From: Clostridium sp. 26_21
GTDB taxonomy: Bacteria > Bacillota > Clostridia > TANB77 > CAG-508
Assembly: GCA_001915995.1 (NCBI GenBank)
Contig: MNRO01000019.1
Location: 1 to 64,000, forward strand
Length of the DNA stretch: 64,000 nt
Direction: 5' to 3'
The notes beneath the pieces were generated by a model, which was not told the origin of the DNA, searched no databases, and worked only from the letters and a program-made list of their open reading frames with translations. Both the position numbers and the translations under genes were made by a program. Below are positions 55,341 to 63,038 of this stretch, one piece after another (positions within the stretch are counted from its first letter, which is position 1; each line of letters starts with the position of its first letter).

Positions 55341-55826
55341 ATGGAAAAACTGTTCTATGAAGTCGTCACTGGAAACCACTATGATCTGGAGGAGGCTAAC
55401 AAACATACTGGTGATCTTATTAAAAAAAGTGTGAAGGCTAAGGACATGCCTAACACTGAGCTTAAGTTCATCAGGAAACACCATTGTGGATGTTGTTTGC
55501 ATTATGGCATGGCTTTGTTTAAGCTGATGCGTGATGCAGGAATGAAATGTTTCATTTCCATTTCTGCGGAAGAAAATCCTGTTACCCATGAGAAGACAGA
55601 CAAGCATGTTAGTGTCTACTATATCAAGGAGGGAAAGGAGTATATCGCAGATCCTGTTGAGGCTGTGAAGACCGGAACACTCGGCTTTGACCAGATTCCG
55701 TTGGAAAGCTTCATCAAGGAGAACGGCACTGTAGAGATCTTTGATCCCTATGGAGAACATGGTGATGAAGAATTCTTCAGCAGTTTTATGGCCACACCTT
55801 TGGCTACATTTACTGGTGAAGAATAA
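55341..55826 (+). CDS. Transglutaminase-like protein, 161 aa, balanced codon use
   Basis: A soluble protein with a plausible transglutaminase-type triad: Cys51 or Cys52 (HHCGCCLHYGMALFKLMRDAG), His89 (DKHVSVYYI) and Asp104 (YIADPVEAV). The spacing and surrounding strands fit that fold, though the activity could be a peptidase or transferase. Codon use is balanced (GTC, CTG, ACC, GAG-rich), unlike the neighbours. The ATG at 55341 has GGAGG eleven bases upstream. It stands alone between a promoter with a structured leader and tandem terminators. The ORF extension to 55302 is leader. Confidence 0.72.
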   Translation: MEKLFYEVVTGNHYDLEEANKHTGDLIKKSVKAKDMPNTELKFIRKHHCGCCLHYGMALFKLMRDAGMKCFISISAEENPVTHEKTDKHVSVYYIKEGKEYIADPVEAVKTGTLGFDQIPLESFIKENGTVEIFDPYGEHGDEEFFSSFMATPLATFTGEE

Positions 55827-55839
55827 GTCTCACAGACTA

Positions 55840-55903
55840 AAGTAAAAAGTCTCATTTGCTTTTTACTTTTAAAGCTATCGGCTAATTTGCCGATGGCTTT
55901 TTT
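55840..55903 (+). terminator. Two tandem terminators after the 55341 gene
   Basis: AAGTAAAAAG (55840-55849) with CTTTTTACTT (55859-55868), then AAAGCTATCGGC (55871-55882) with GCCGATGGCTTT (55889-55900) and a T run. Confidence 0.85.
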
Positions 55904-55965
55904 CGTATAATTCTTGAAAGTAGTTATATAATATGATAAAATGCAAAAAAGAAAGGAACTAAAAT

Positions 55966-56820
55966 ATGTATGATGTCATTATAATAGGAGCAGGACCTGC
56001 AGGGATAACAGCAGGATTATATACTCAAAGAGGAAATTTAAAAACATTAATTATTCATAATGGAAAAACATCTTTAGAAAATGCGAATAAAATTGAAAAT
56101 TATTATGGATTTGAAAATGGAATAACAGGTAAAGAATTATACTTTCAAGGAATTAAACAAGCTCAAAATATTGGAATAGATGTAAAAAATGAAGAAGTAA
56201 TAAAAATAGAAATGATAGAAAAAAGCTTTAAAGTGAAAACAACAAAAAATGAATATATTTCTAAAACGATTATAATAGCAATGGGAACAAAGAAAAAAAC
56301 TTTACAAATAGATGGAGTAAAACAATTTGAAGGTAGAGGAATAAGTTATTGTGCTATTTGTGATGGATTTTTTTATAGAAACAAAGATGTTGCAGTAATT
56401 GGAAATGGAGATTATGCAATATCTGAAGTAAATGATTTATTACCAGTTGTAAATAAAATTACAATATTAACAAATGGAAAAACTACTCCAGATATAAGGA
56501 GTGAAAAAGTAGAAATAAATAATAGAACTATAAAAGAAATATTTGGACACGAAAAAGTTGAGAAAATTGAATTTGATGATGGAACAGATATAAATGTAAA
56601 TGGAATATTTATAGCACAAGGAACAGCAGATAGTACAGATATAGCTAAAAAAATTGGATTAGTATTAGAAAATAATAAAATAAAAGTTAATGAGAATATG
56701 GAAACAAACATTAAAGGTATATTTGCTTGTGGGGATTGTATAGGTGGAATATTACAAATTTCTAAAGCAGTAAATGATGGAATGAAGGCAGGTTTGAATG
56801 TAATAAAATTTTTGAAATAA
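55966..56820 (+). CDS. trxB: Thioredoxin reductase-like flavoprotein, short form
   Basis: Reduces thioredoxin. The FAD motif GAGPAGITAGLY, the redox pair Cys129-AI-Cys132 and the C-terminal FACGDCIGG flavin motif are present. At 284 residues it is shorter than NADPH-dependent TrxB. In the second nucleotide domain the sequence is IGNGDYAISEV, and the HRRxxxR segment that binds the NADPH phosphate is missing (NGKTTPDIRSEK instead). This resembles the clostridial ferredoxin-dependent type (FFTR). The trxA gene follows after 55 bases. Confidence 0.88.
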   Translation: MYDVIIIGAGPAGITAGLYTQRGNLKTLIIHNGKTSLENANKIENYYGFENGITGKELYFQGIKQAQNIGIDVKNEEVIKIEMIEKSFKVKTTKNEYISKTIIIAMGTKKKTLQIDGVKQFEGRGISYCAICDGFFYRNKDVAVIGNGDYAISEVNDLLPVVNKITILTNGKTTPDIRSEKVEINNRTIKEIFGHEKVEKIEFDDGTDINVNGIFIAQGTADSTDIAKKIGLVLENNKIKVNENMETNIKGIFACGDCIGGILQISKAVNDGMKAGLNVIKFLK

Positions 56821-56875
56821 AATATGTTATAATTTAAAAGAAATGTATAAAAATAATTTATAGGAGGAACAAAAA

Positions 56876-57178
56876 ATGATAGAAGAAATAAAGAGTTCAG
56901 AAGAATTTGAAAATGAAATAAAAAGTAATGCAATAGTATTTGCAGATTTTTATGCAACTTGGTGTATGCCATGTAAAATGATGTCTGGAATAATAGATGA
57001 AATAGCAAAAGAACATCAAGAAGTAAAATTTATTAAAATAGATGTAGATCAAAATACAGAATTAGCAATAAAGTATAATGTTATGAGTATTCCAACAATG
57101 ATAATATTTAAGAGTGGAAATGCAAGTAAAACATTTATTGGAGTAACAGATAAAAGTGAAATAATTGCAGAATTTTAA
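56876..57178 (+). CDS. trxA: Thioredoxin
   Basis: A 100-residue thioredoxin fold with the active site WCMPC (Cys30, Cys33) in place of the usual WCGPC, and the cis-proline in SIPTMIIF. The Gly-to-Met change should alter redox potential or partner choice. TAGGAGGA precedes the ATG. Forms an operon with the reductase upstream. Confidence 0.92.
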   Translation: MIEEIKSSEEFENEIKSNAIVFADFYATWCMPCKMMSGIIDEIAKEHQEVKFIKIDVDQNTELAIKYNVMSIPTMIIFKSGNASKTFIGVTDKSEIIAEF

Positions 57179-57197
57179 TAGAAATAAGAGGAGAAAA

Positions 57198-57998
57198 ATG
57201 AACAGAGAAGTATTAAATGATTACAAAAATAAAGATGAAAAAATGCTATTAGCAGAGGTATTAGATAAAATAGAAAACACAAATAATAGAAATAAAATTG
57301 AACATACTGATTTTTTAGATTTAGCTCAAAATGAATTAGTACAAAAATTTTTAAACAAACAAAAAGTAGAAAATTATATAAAATATGGTGGATTTGATGA
57401 AGCAGAGAGAAAAATGTATATATTTTATCCTAAAAAATTTAATGAACAAGTTGTTGAAAAAAATTTATCTAGTATTGTTCAAATTATTAGAATTGAATTA
57501 CCAGACGATTTAATTGGAAAATATACACACAGAGATTATTTAGGTGCAGTTATGAAACTTGGAATAAAGAGAGAAAAAATTGGAGATATAATTGTAGAAA
57601 ATAATGGTGCAGATATTATAATTGATAAAGAAATTACTAAATTTTTAGAACAAAATTTAAGTGAATTGACAAGATTTTCAAAATCAACAATTACAGTAGA
57701 AGATATACAAAATTTAAGAAATGTTGAAGTAAAAAAGGAAGAAATTGAAATAATAGTAGCCTCTTTAAGACTTGATAATGTTGCATCAGAACTTGCAAGA
57801 TGTTCAAGAAGCAAAATAATTGAAATAATGAATACAGAAAGAGTTTTTGTTAATTTTCAAGTAGAAACAAAGAAAACAAAACAAATAAAAGAAGGGGATA
57901 TGATTACAATAAGGGGAAAAGGACGATTCTTTATAAAAGAGATTATCGGGCAAACTAGAAGTGGTAGAACAATATTAAAAGTAGAAAAATTTGTATAA
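57198..57998 (+). CDS. ylmH: YlmH-type S4-domain RNA-binding protein
   Basis: A 266-residue protein with a YlmH N-terminal domain (FLDLAQNELVQKFL, YGGFDEAERKMYIFYP) and a C-terminal S4 RNA-binding domain (LRLDNVASELARCSRSKIIE, then VFVNFQVETKKTKQIKEGD and GKGRF). YlmH proteins bind RNA and have been linked to cell division and to rescue of stalled large ribosomal subunits. Start at ATG 57198 after GAGGAG; the ORF extension to 57165 overlaps trxA. Confidence 0.9.
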   Translation: MNREVLNDYKNKDEKMLLAEVLDKIENTNNRNKIEHTDFLDLAQNELVQKFLNKQKVENYIKYGGFDEAERKMYIFYPKKFNEQVVEKNLSSIVQIIRIELPDDLIGKYTHRDYLGAVMKLGIKREKIGDIIVENNGADIIIDKEITKFLEQNLSELTRFSKSTITVEDIQNLRNVEVKKEEIEIIVASLRLDNVASELARCSRSKIIEIMNTERVFVNFQVETKKTKQIKEGDMITIRGKGRFFIKEIIGQTRSGRTILKVEKFV

Positions 57999-58004
57999 TA
58001 AAAG

Positions 58005-58038
58005 ATCACAGTCTTGAATTTAAAGACTGTGATTTTTA
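58005..58038. terminator. Bidirectional terminator between ylmH and rimI
   Basis: ATCACAGTCTT (58005-58015) pairs perfectly with AAGACTGTGAT (58023-58033), then TTTTT. Confidence 0.85.
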
Positions 58039-58470
58039 AATGTCATATTTTGTCATAATATAAGCATCTGTAGTATTATTATAATATTTTTTTCTGATTC
58101 CTAAATTCTTAAAACCAAACTTTTCATATAATTTAATTGCTGGTGTATTTTCAACATTTACTTCAAGTGTAAATGTTTTTAAATTCATATCAGAACATAA
58201 ATCAATTAATGTTTCTAGCATTTCACCACCAATGCCTTTTCCACGACAAGATTTTTTTACAACTATATTATTTAAAGTGGCTTCATCAAAAATAACTGAA
58301 ATTCCTGCAAAACCAACAACTTCATTTTTTTCTTTAGCAATAATATATTTGGTTTTATCATTTTCAAGTTCTTGCTTTAATACATTATAGCTCCAAAAAT
58401 TATCAAAATCAGAATATAATGTATTTTTCATTTGTTCTAAATCTTCTAAAGTCATTTCAGTTATTTCCAT
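58036..58470 (-). CDS. rimI: Ribosomal protein alanine N-acetyltransferase RimI
   Basis: A 144-residue GNAT acetyltransferase that acetylates the N-terminal alanine of ribosomal protein S18. The acetyl-CoA loop is CRGKGIGGEMLETL and the C-terminal part LYEKFGFKNLGIRKKYY with a DAYIMTK ending, typical of RimI. Start at ATG 58470, eight bases after GGAG; the GTG at 58479 is too close to the site. Lies 15 bases after tsaB, the usual pairing. Confidence 0.92.
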   Translation of the reverse strand: MEITEMTLEDLEQMKNTLYSDFDNFWSYNVLKQELENDKTKYIIAKEKNEVVGFAGISVIFDEATLNNIVVKKSCRGKGIGGEMLETLIDLCSDMNLKTFTLEVNVENTPAIKLYEKFGFKNLGIRKKYYNNTTDAYIMTKYDI

Positions 58471-58485
58471 AAAATTCACTCCTTT

Positions 58486-59157
58486 TTATTTGTTTTCTAA
58501 AGCTCTTTCAGCTTGAGATTTTCTTAAATATAATGGCATTAAATCAAAATTTGTATTTTGATTATAAGCATTTAATCCAGCTAATCCAAGAGAAAAACTA
58601 CTTAAATCATTTTTATCAGAAAAAGTACAAGTATTAAGATTAGAAAGTAGATATTCTTTATGTATAATTGAACCATCACCAACAAAATTGATTTTGTCAT
58701 ATTTATTTAATATTGGAATGATTTCTTCTATTTTCTTAAAGTTTAACTCTTCAAGTTGTGTTACAATATTATTTTTCTTTTCAAAAACTCCAAAGTAAAC
58801 ATTATTGTTTTTGGCATCTATAAGTGAACAGATAATTCCATCACTATCTATATTGTAAGCTAAAGATTCTAAAGAAGAAATTCCAACGCATGGAATATTT
58901 AAACTATCTTTAAATGCAAGGACTGTTCCAACTCCAATTCTTATTCCTGTAAAAGAGCCAGGCCCTTTATCACAAACGATTAAATCAATATTTTGTAATG
59001 TTAAGTTACTTTCTAATAATGTTTGTTCGATTACAGGCATTATTTTTTCTGAATGATTTCTAGCATCATTAACAATAATTTCTTTTATACATTTTTTATT
59101 TTCTAAAACAGCTACTGTACATAAATTGCTTGCTGTATCTATACTTAATATTTTCAA
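58486..59157 (-). CDS. tsaB: tRNA t6A biosynthesis protein TsaB
   Basis: TsaB is the scaffold partner of TsaD. The 223 residues begin KILSIDTASNLCTVAVLE and contain DLIVCDKGPGSFTGIRIGVG. The C-terminus ends LMPLYLRKSQAERALENK. Start is TTG at 59157 after GAAGGAAAAAAA. The gene is next to rimI while tsaD lies alone at 3.4 kb. Confidence 0.95.
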   Translation of the reverse strand: MKILSIDTASNLCTVAVLENKKCIKEIIVNDARNHSEKIMPVIEQTLLESNLTLQNIDLIVCDKGPGSFTGIRIGVGTVLAFKDSLNIPCVGISSLESLAYNIDSDGIICSLIDAKNNNVYFGVFEKKNNIVTQLEELNFKKIEEIIPILNKYDKINFVGDGSIIHKEYLLSNLNTCTFSDKNDLSSFSLGLAGLNAYNQNTNFDLMPLYLRKSQAERALENK

Positions 59158-59291
59158 TTTTTTTCCTTCTTTCTTGTGAATATGCTTATTATACTACAAT
59201 TAAATAGATTTTACAATAAAATTAGTACTTACTTGAAAAAAAAGTTTTGATATGTTAATATTATCTAAGATAAAAAGAGAGGTTTATACAA

Positions 59292-59726
59292 ATGAAAGAA
59301 GATATTTATAAAGCATTTTCAGAAATTGATACAATTTTGGAATATTCAAATGAAGAAATAAAAAATAAAATTCCAAATAATTTTAAACAATTGATAAAAA
59401 ATAATAAAGACATTAATTATAAATTGGTATTAGATGAAAAAAAGCCATTAAATGAACAAAAACTATTAATAGAAACAAGAGAAATTTTAGCATTAATATA
59501 TAGAGATTATCTGTGTTCTGAAGATGAAAGAAATGAATTAATAATAGCTAATAATCAGAAGTTAGAAGAAATTAATAAAAAATATGATATTCAGAATATT
59601 TTTGAACAAAGAAAAAATAAAACATCTATAGATAATGAAAATGAAGAGATGTTGCCAGAGATTATTAATGAAGAAAGATGGTATAAAAAAATATTTAATT
59701 TTATAAAAAAAATATTCAAAAGATAA
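59292..59726 (+). CDS. Hypothetical protein, 144 aa
   Basis: I do not recognise the family. It is a charged, largely helical protein without signal peptide (EDIYKAFSEIDTILEYSNEEI, LIETREILALIYRDYLCSEDE) and ends in a basic helix KKIFNFIKKIFKR that could bind membrane. AGAGAGG precedes the ATG. First of three genes spaced by 13-17 bases, with the LRR proteins downstream. Confidence 0.75.
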   Translation: MKEDIYKAFSEIDTILEYSNEEIKNKIPNNFKQLIKNNKDINYKLVLDEKKPLNEQKLLIETREILALIYRDYLCSEDERNELIIANNQKLEEINKKYDIQNIFEQRKNKTSIDNENEEMLPEIINEERWYKKIFNFIKKIFKR

Positions 59727-59739
59727 GAAGGGAAAAAAT

Positions 59740-60327
59740 ATGAATGAGAATACAATAACATTAAATCAATGTAATATTATTGGTCAAAAAATAGATGTAG
59801 ACATAAATAAAATTAGAAATAATGAAAAATTGAAATATATAATTTTAAAAAATTTTAATATTACAAATGAAATTATAAAAGTATTAGAAACATTAAAAAA
59901 TCTTGAAAAAATATGGTTTGTAAATTGTAACATAGTAGAAAAAATTAAAATTAAAAATATAGATAGCATACGAATAGAGAGTTGTAAAAATATTTCTAAT
60001 ATTAGCTATGAACAAAAAATAAATTATTTATACATAAATAATTGTAAAGAATTTGATATAAATACAATTATTAATTTAGATTTAAAAGGATTTGAATTAG
60101 AATATACTATATCACAAAATTTACAAAGATTGTGTGAAATAAATAGTCTGGAAATTTTAAGTTTAAAAGATATTGACCTAACAAAAGGACATTTAAATAT
60201 ACCAAAATCTTTAAAAAAAATAATTTTAAATGGAAGTAAAGTAGCCAATAAAGATATTGTTATAAAGTTTTTTAAAGATAAAAATATACAGATAGAATTT
60301 GAAAATAAAAATTTACCAATAGGATAA
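59740..60327 (+). CDS. Leucine-rich-repeat-like protein, 195 aa
   Basis: Short repeats with the LRR-like rhythm LKYIILKNFNITNEI, LEKIWFVNCNIVEKI, and LEILSLKDIDLTKGH, ending in LKKIILNGSKVANKD. No signal peptide. It lies 13 bases after the previous gene and 17 before the LRR-transglutaminase, so the three form an operon. Probably a cytoplasmic binding protein; function unknown. Confidence 0.75.
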   Translation: MNENTITLNQCNIIGQKIDVDINKIRNNEKLKYIILKNFNITNEIIKVLETLKNLEKIWFVNCNIVEKIKIKNIDSIRIESCKNISNISYEQKINYLYINNCKEFDINTIINLDLKGFELEYTISQNLQRLCEINSLEILSLKDIDLTKGHLNIPKSLKKIILNGSKVANKDIVIKFFKDKNIQIEFENKNLPIG

Positions 60328-60344
60328 ATGATAGGAGAAAAACA

Positions 60345-62489
60345 TTGGAAGAGATTAGATTTAATAGTGAAGTTTTAAATAAAATTATGACTGAAAAAAC
60401 AAGAAAAGAAAGCTTTACTAAAGAGAAAATAAAAAAAGGATTAAGTTATATGGAATTAGATCTTCAAGGGGAACAAGTTACTCAAGAAGATATAAATCTA
60501 TTAGTAGAAATTCTTAATGGTTTGAAATTGAAAAATGCAGATTTATCAAATGTAAATATTAGAAAAATGCGATTAGAAAGACTAGAGTTAAATGGTTGTG
60601 TTATACCAGAAGATTTTTTTGAAGAAAGTGAAATTGGTTATGTTACATTAGGGGCTATGGAATTGCAAAATGGAGGAGTAGAAAAAGCGAGTAAAAGTAG
60701 AAGTGTAAATTCAATAACACTATTGGGGGAAAGAAAATTAAATGCTAAAACAATATTAAAAGACTATCCGGATTTTGATTCTTTGGATATAATGGAAAAA
60801 TATGATATTACAAATAATCCATATTATAGGTTACCTCAATATGCTGATTTATCGTCATTAACTAAAGTAGAAGGGCTAGAAAAGTTGGATTTATATAATG
60901 TAGAAATTTCCCAGTCAAATGCAGATGCTATAGCAATGATAAAGAATTTAAAAGAATTGGGAATAAGTGATACTAATTTGACAGCAAATGTTATTCTACC
61001 ACAAATTTCTGGCTTAAAAGAATTATTATTATCAGGGAACATACAATCATTAAACATTATTTCTCAACAAAAAAATGTTACTAGCTTAACAATAGGACAA
61101 GATGGAAAAAATGATATTGATACATCAGAATTAAGAGATTTTTCAAATTTAAGAGATCTAGTACTAAGTAATTTTAGAGGAGTAGAGGAAAACTTACCTA
61201 GAGCTAATGGAATAGAAAATATAATATTAAAAAATTGTGGAATACAAAATGCTACTAGAAGTGTTTTGAATAGATATCCTAAGTTAACTCAAATGAATTT
61301 AGATAGAAACCCACTTTCAGATACTTCTGTAGAAGATATGAAAAAAGCAAAAATTGAAAGAGGTATTATAATTAGTTTTAAAGAATCTCAAGTGTATGAA
61401 AAATTAAATTCACAAGTTCTTAAAGTGTCTAGTGAAGAATTAGAAAAAAAGATAAAGCAATATTTATCGATTTATTCTAGCGATAGTATGAGCCAATATG
61501 ATGTATTAGTTGCTTCACCTTGGGGGCAAACTATAAAAGATGTAGGTGTATTAAATGAAATTTCGAGATTAGGAATAGCAGATCTAGCTCTAAAAAAAAT
61601 AAAAAATGTAGAAGTTGAGAGTTGGAAATTGCTTAGTCCTGAAACACAAGAGATATTAAAAAAAGGGCAAAAGAGGACTATTGAAATAAGTGCATTAAAT
61701 GGATTGTCGGTTGAGAATTTGAAAGAATTAGAAAAAAATAAAAATATTAAAATAAAAGTAACACATGATTCTCATGGAGAATATAGACCAGAGGAATTGA
61801 TACCAATAATAGAGGTAATGGAACAAATAAAAAGTCAAATTCAATCAGATGCGAGTGAATATGAAAAATTCAAAATGGTATATAATATTATAGGAAAATC
61901 TGCTAATTATGATCATAGTGGTTGTCAAGGCAGTAGAGAATATGTAGAGGGAGCAGAAAATATTACTAGAAGTTTAAAAGGAGTACTACTTGAAGGAAGA
62001 GCTGTTTGTGTTGGATATGCATTAGCTTTAGAAAAATGTTTAAAATATATAGGAATAGATGCTAAACATGTTTCTGGATATGCTTATGGAAAAAAAGAAA
62101 ATGCACATGCTTGGAATCAAGTGTGTATTGATGGAAAATGGTATAATGCTGATTTAACATGGGATAGTAAAAGGCTTCAAAGGGGAATGCCACTTGAATA
62201 TTGTTTAGTAGGAGATGAAAAATTTAATCAAGAACATACAGCCTCTACTTATGAAGGGAATATAGCCCAAAAATGTACTGATGATTATTCTTTAAATGAA
62301 GTTGGGGTAATGGCAGATAAACCAACAAGAACAACCTTTGGAAAAGGAATACCAACATTATTTGGAATTGATGAGTTTAAAACTGTAGCTCATGAAACAG
62401 TTATAGAGCAATCAATGTTAGATGGAATAAGAAAAGAAATTAAAAAAAGTCAAGAACAATCAAAAATTAAAGAAGAAAATGAAAAATAA
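60345..62489 (+). CDS. LRR and transglutaminase-like domain protein, 714 aa
   Basis: The N-terminal part (about 35-355) holds leucine-rich repeats (LKNADLSNVNIRKMRLERLEL, LKELGISDTNLTANV, LRDLVLSNFRGVEE). The C-terminal domain (about 495-665) is transglutaminase-like with triad Cys555 (EGRAVCVGYALALEK), His588 (ENAHAWNQV) and Asp603 (YNADLTWD). No signal peptide and a charged C-terminus (KSQEQSKIKEENEK), so it looks cytoplasmic, unlike most bacterial transglutaminase proteins. Start is TTG at 60345 after AGGAGA. Repeats plus a cysteine-hydrolase domain resemble effectors and immune-like proteins, but the role is open. Confidence 0.85.
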   Translation: MEEIRFNSEVLNKIMTEKTRKESFTKEKIKKGLSYMELDLQGEQVTQEDINLLVEILNGLKLKNADLSNVNIRKMRLERLELNGCVIPEDFFEESEIGYVTLGAMELQNGGVEKASKSRSVNSITLLGERKLNAKTILKDYPDFDSLDIMEKYDITNNPYYRLPQYADLSSLTKVEGLEKLDLYNVEISQSNADAIAMIKNLKELGISDTNLTANVILPQISGLKELLLSGNIQSLNIISQQKNVTSLTIGQDGKNDIDTSELRDFSNLRDLVLSNFRGVEENLPRANGIENIILKNCGIQNATRSVLNRYPKLTQMNLDRNPLSDTSVEDMKKAKIERGIIISFKESQVYEKLNSQVLKVSSEELEKKIKQYLSIYSSDSMSQYDVLVASPWGQTIKDVGVLNEISRLGIADLALKKIKNVEVESWKLLSPETQEILKKGQKRTIEISALNGLSVENLKELEKNKNIKIKVTHDSHGEYRPEELIPIIEVMEQIKSQIQSDASEYEKFKMVYNIIGKSANYDHSGCQGSREYVEGAENITRSLKGVLLEGRAVCVGYALALEKCLKYIGIDAKHVSGYAYGKKENAHAWNQVCIDGKWYNADLTWDSKRLQRGMPLEYCLVGDEKFNQEHTASTYEGNIAQKCTDDYSLNEVGVMADKPTRTTFGKGIPTLFGIDEFKTVAHETVIEQSMLDGIRKEIKKSQEQSKIKEENEK

Positions 62490-62515
62490 CCCATTAATAA
62501 AAATGGGCTATTTTT
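62490..62515 (+). terminator. Terminator of the LRR operon
   Basis: CCCATT (62490-62495) pairs with AATGGG (62502-62507), followed by CTATTTTT. Confidence 0.75.
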
Positions 62516-62524
62516 ATATAGTAG

Positions 62525-62551
62525 GAAAGTTCTCCTTGTAGGAGAACTTTC
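62525..62551. repeat. Perfect 11-bp inverted repeat
   Basis: GAAAGTTCTCC (62525-62535) pairs with GGAGAACTTTC (62541-62551) around TTGTA. No T run follows, so it may be an additional processing stem or a protein-binding site. Confidence 0.5.
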
Positions 62552-62637
62552 TGTACTAGATAAATATGGTGAGTCTTAGATTTTCTTAAAATTTTCATTT
62601 GATAGAAAAACTCAGAATCGCTTTTTTATTAAATCTG

Positions 62638-62901
62638 CTAGAAGCAACAATTTTTCTTTTTATTTGTTTTCTTACAGCAGAATAATGATATTAAAGAAAT
62701 TATAAACAATATACCTAATGTTATTAATAAAACAATTACAGCTCCTAATCCTAATGTTTCAACAACACTAAGTAAACTTTCAACTAAAACACCAACAAAG
62801 AAAAATAAAGCTAAAGTTACTATTCCAGTGATTATCCATAAACATGAACAATCTTTCTTCTTAGGCTCTTTTTTACAAAAAATATCTACTTCTGGTTCCA
62901 T
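62638..62901 (-). CDS. Small cysteine-rich membrane protein, 87 aa
   Basis: MEPEVDIFCKKEPKKKDCSC at the N-terminus, two membrane helices (LWIITGIVTLALFFFVGVLV and AVIVLLITLGILFIISLISLF) and a Cys/Lys tail (FCCKKTNKKKNCCF). The termini carry seven cysteines in CxC and CC pairs, which could bind metal or be lipidated. Start at ATG 62901 with GGAGG eight bases upstream. No family recognised. Confidence 0.75.
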   Translation of the reverse strand: MEPEVDIFCKKEPKKKDCSCLWIITGIVTLALFFFVGVLVESLLSVVETLGLGAVIVLLITLGILFIISLISLFCCKKTNKKKNCCF

Positions 62902-63038
62902 AATTAGCACCTCCAGTCCTAATATATAGTATGCTACTTTTAAATATGTGGTTACATAATGTTGATGATTTTGATGTATATATATTGAATTATTTTAAAT
63001 TTTATGATTTAATATAAATGGAAAAAGGGGGAATAAAA

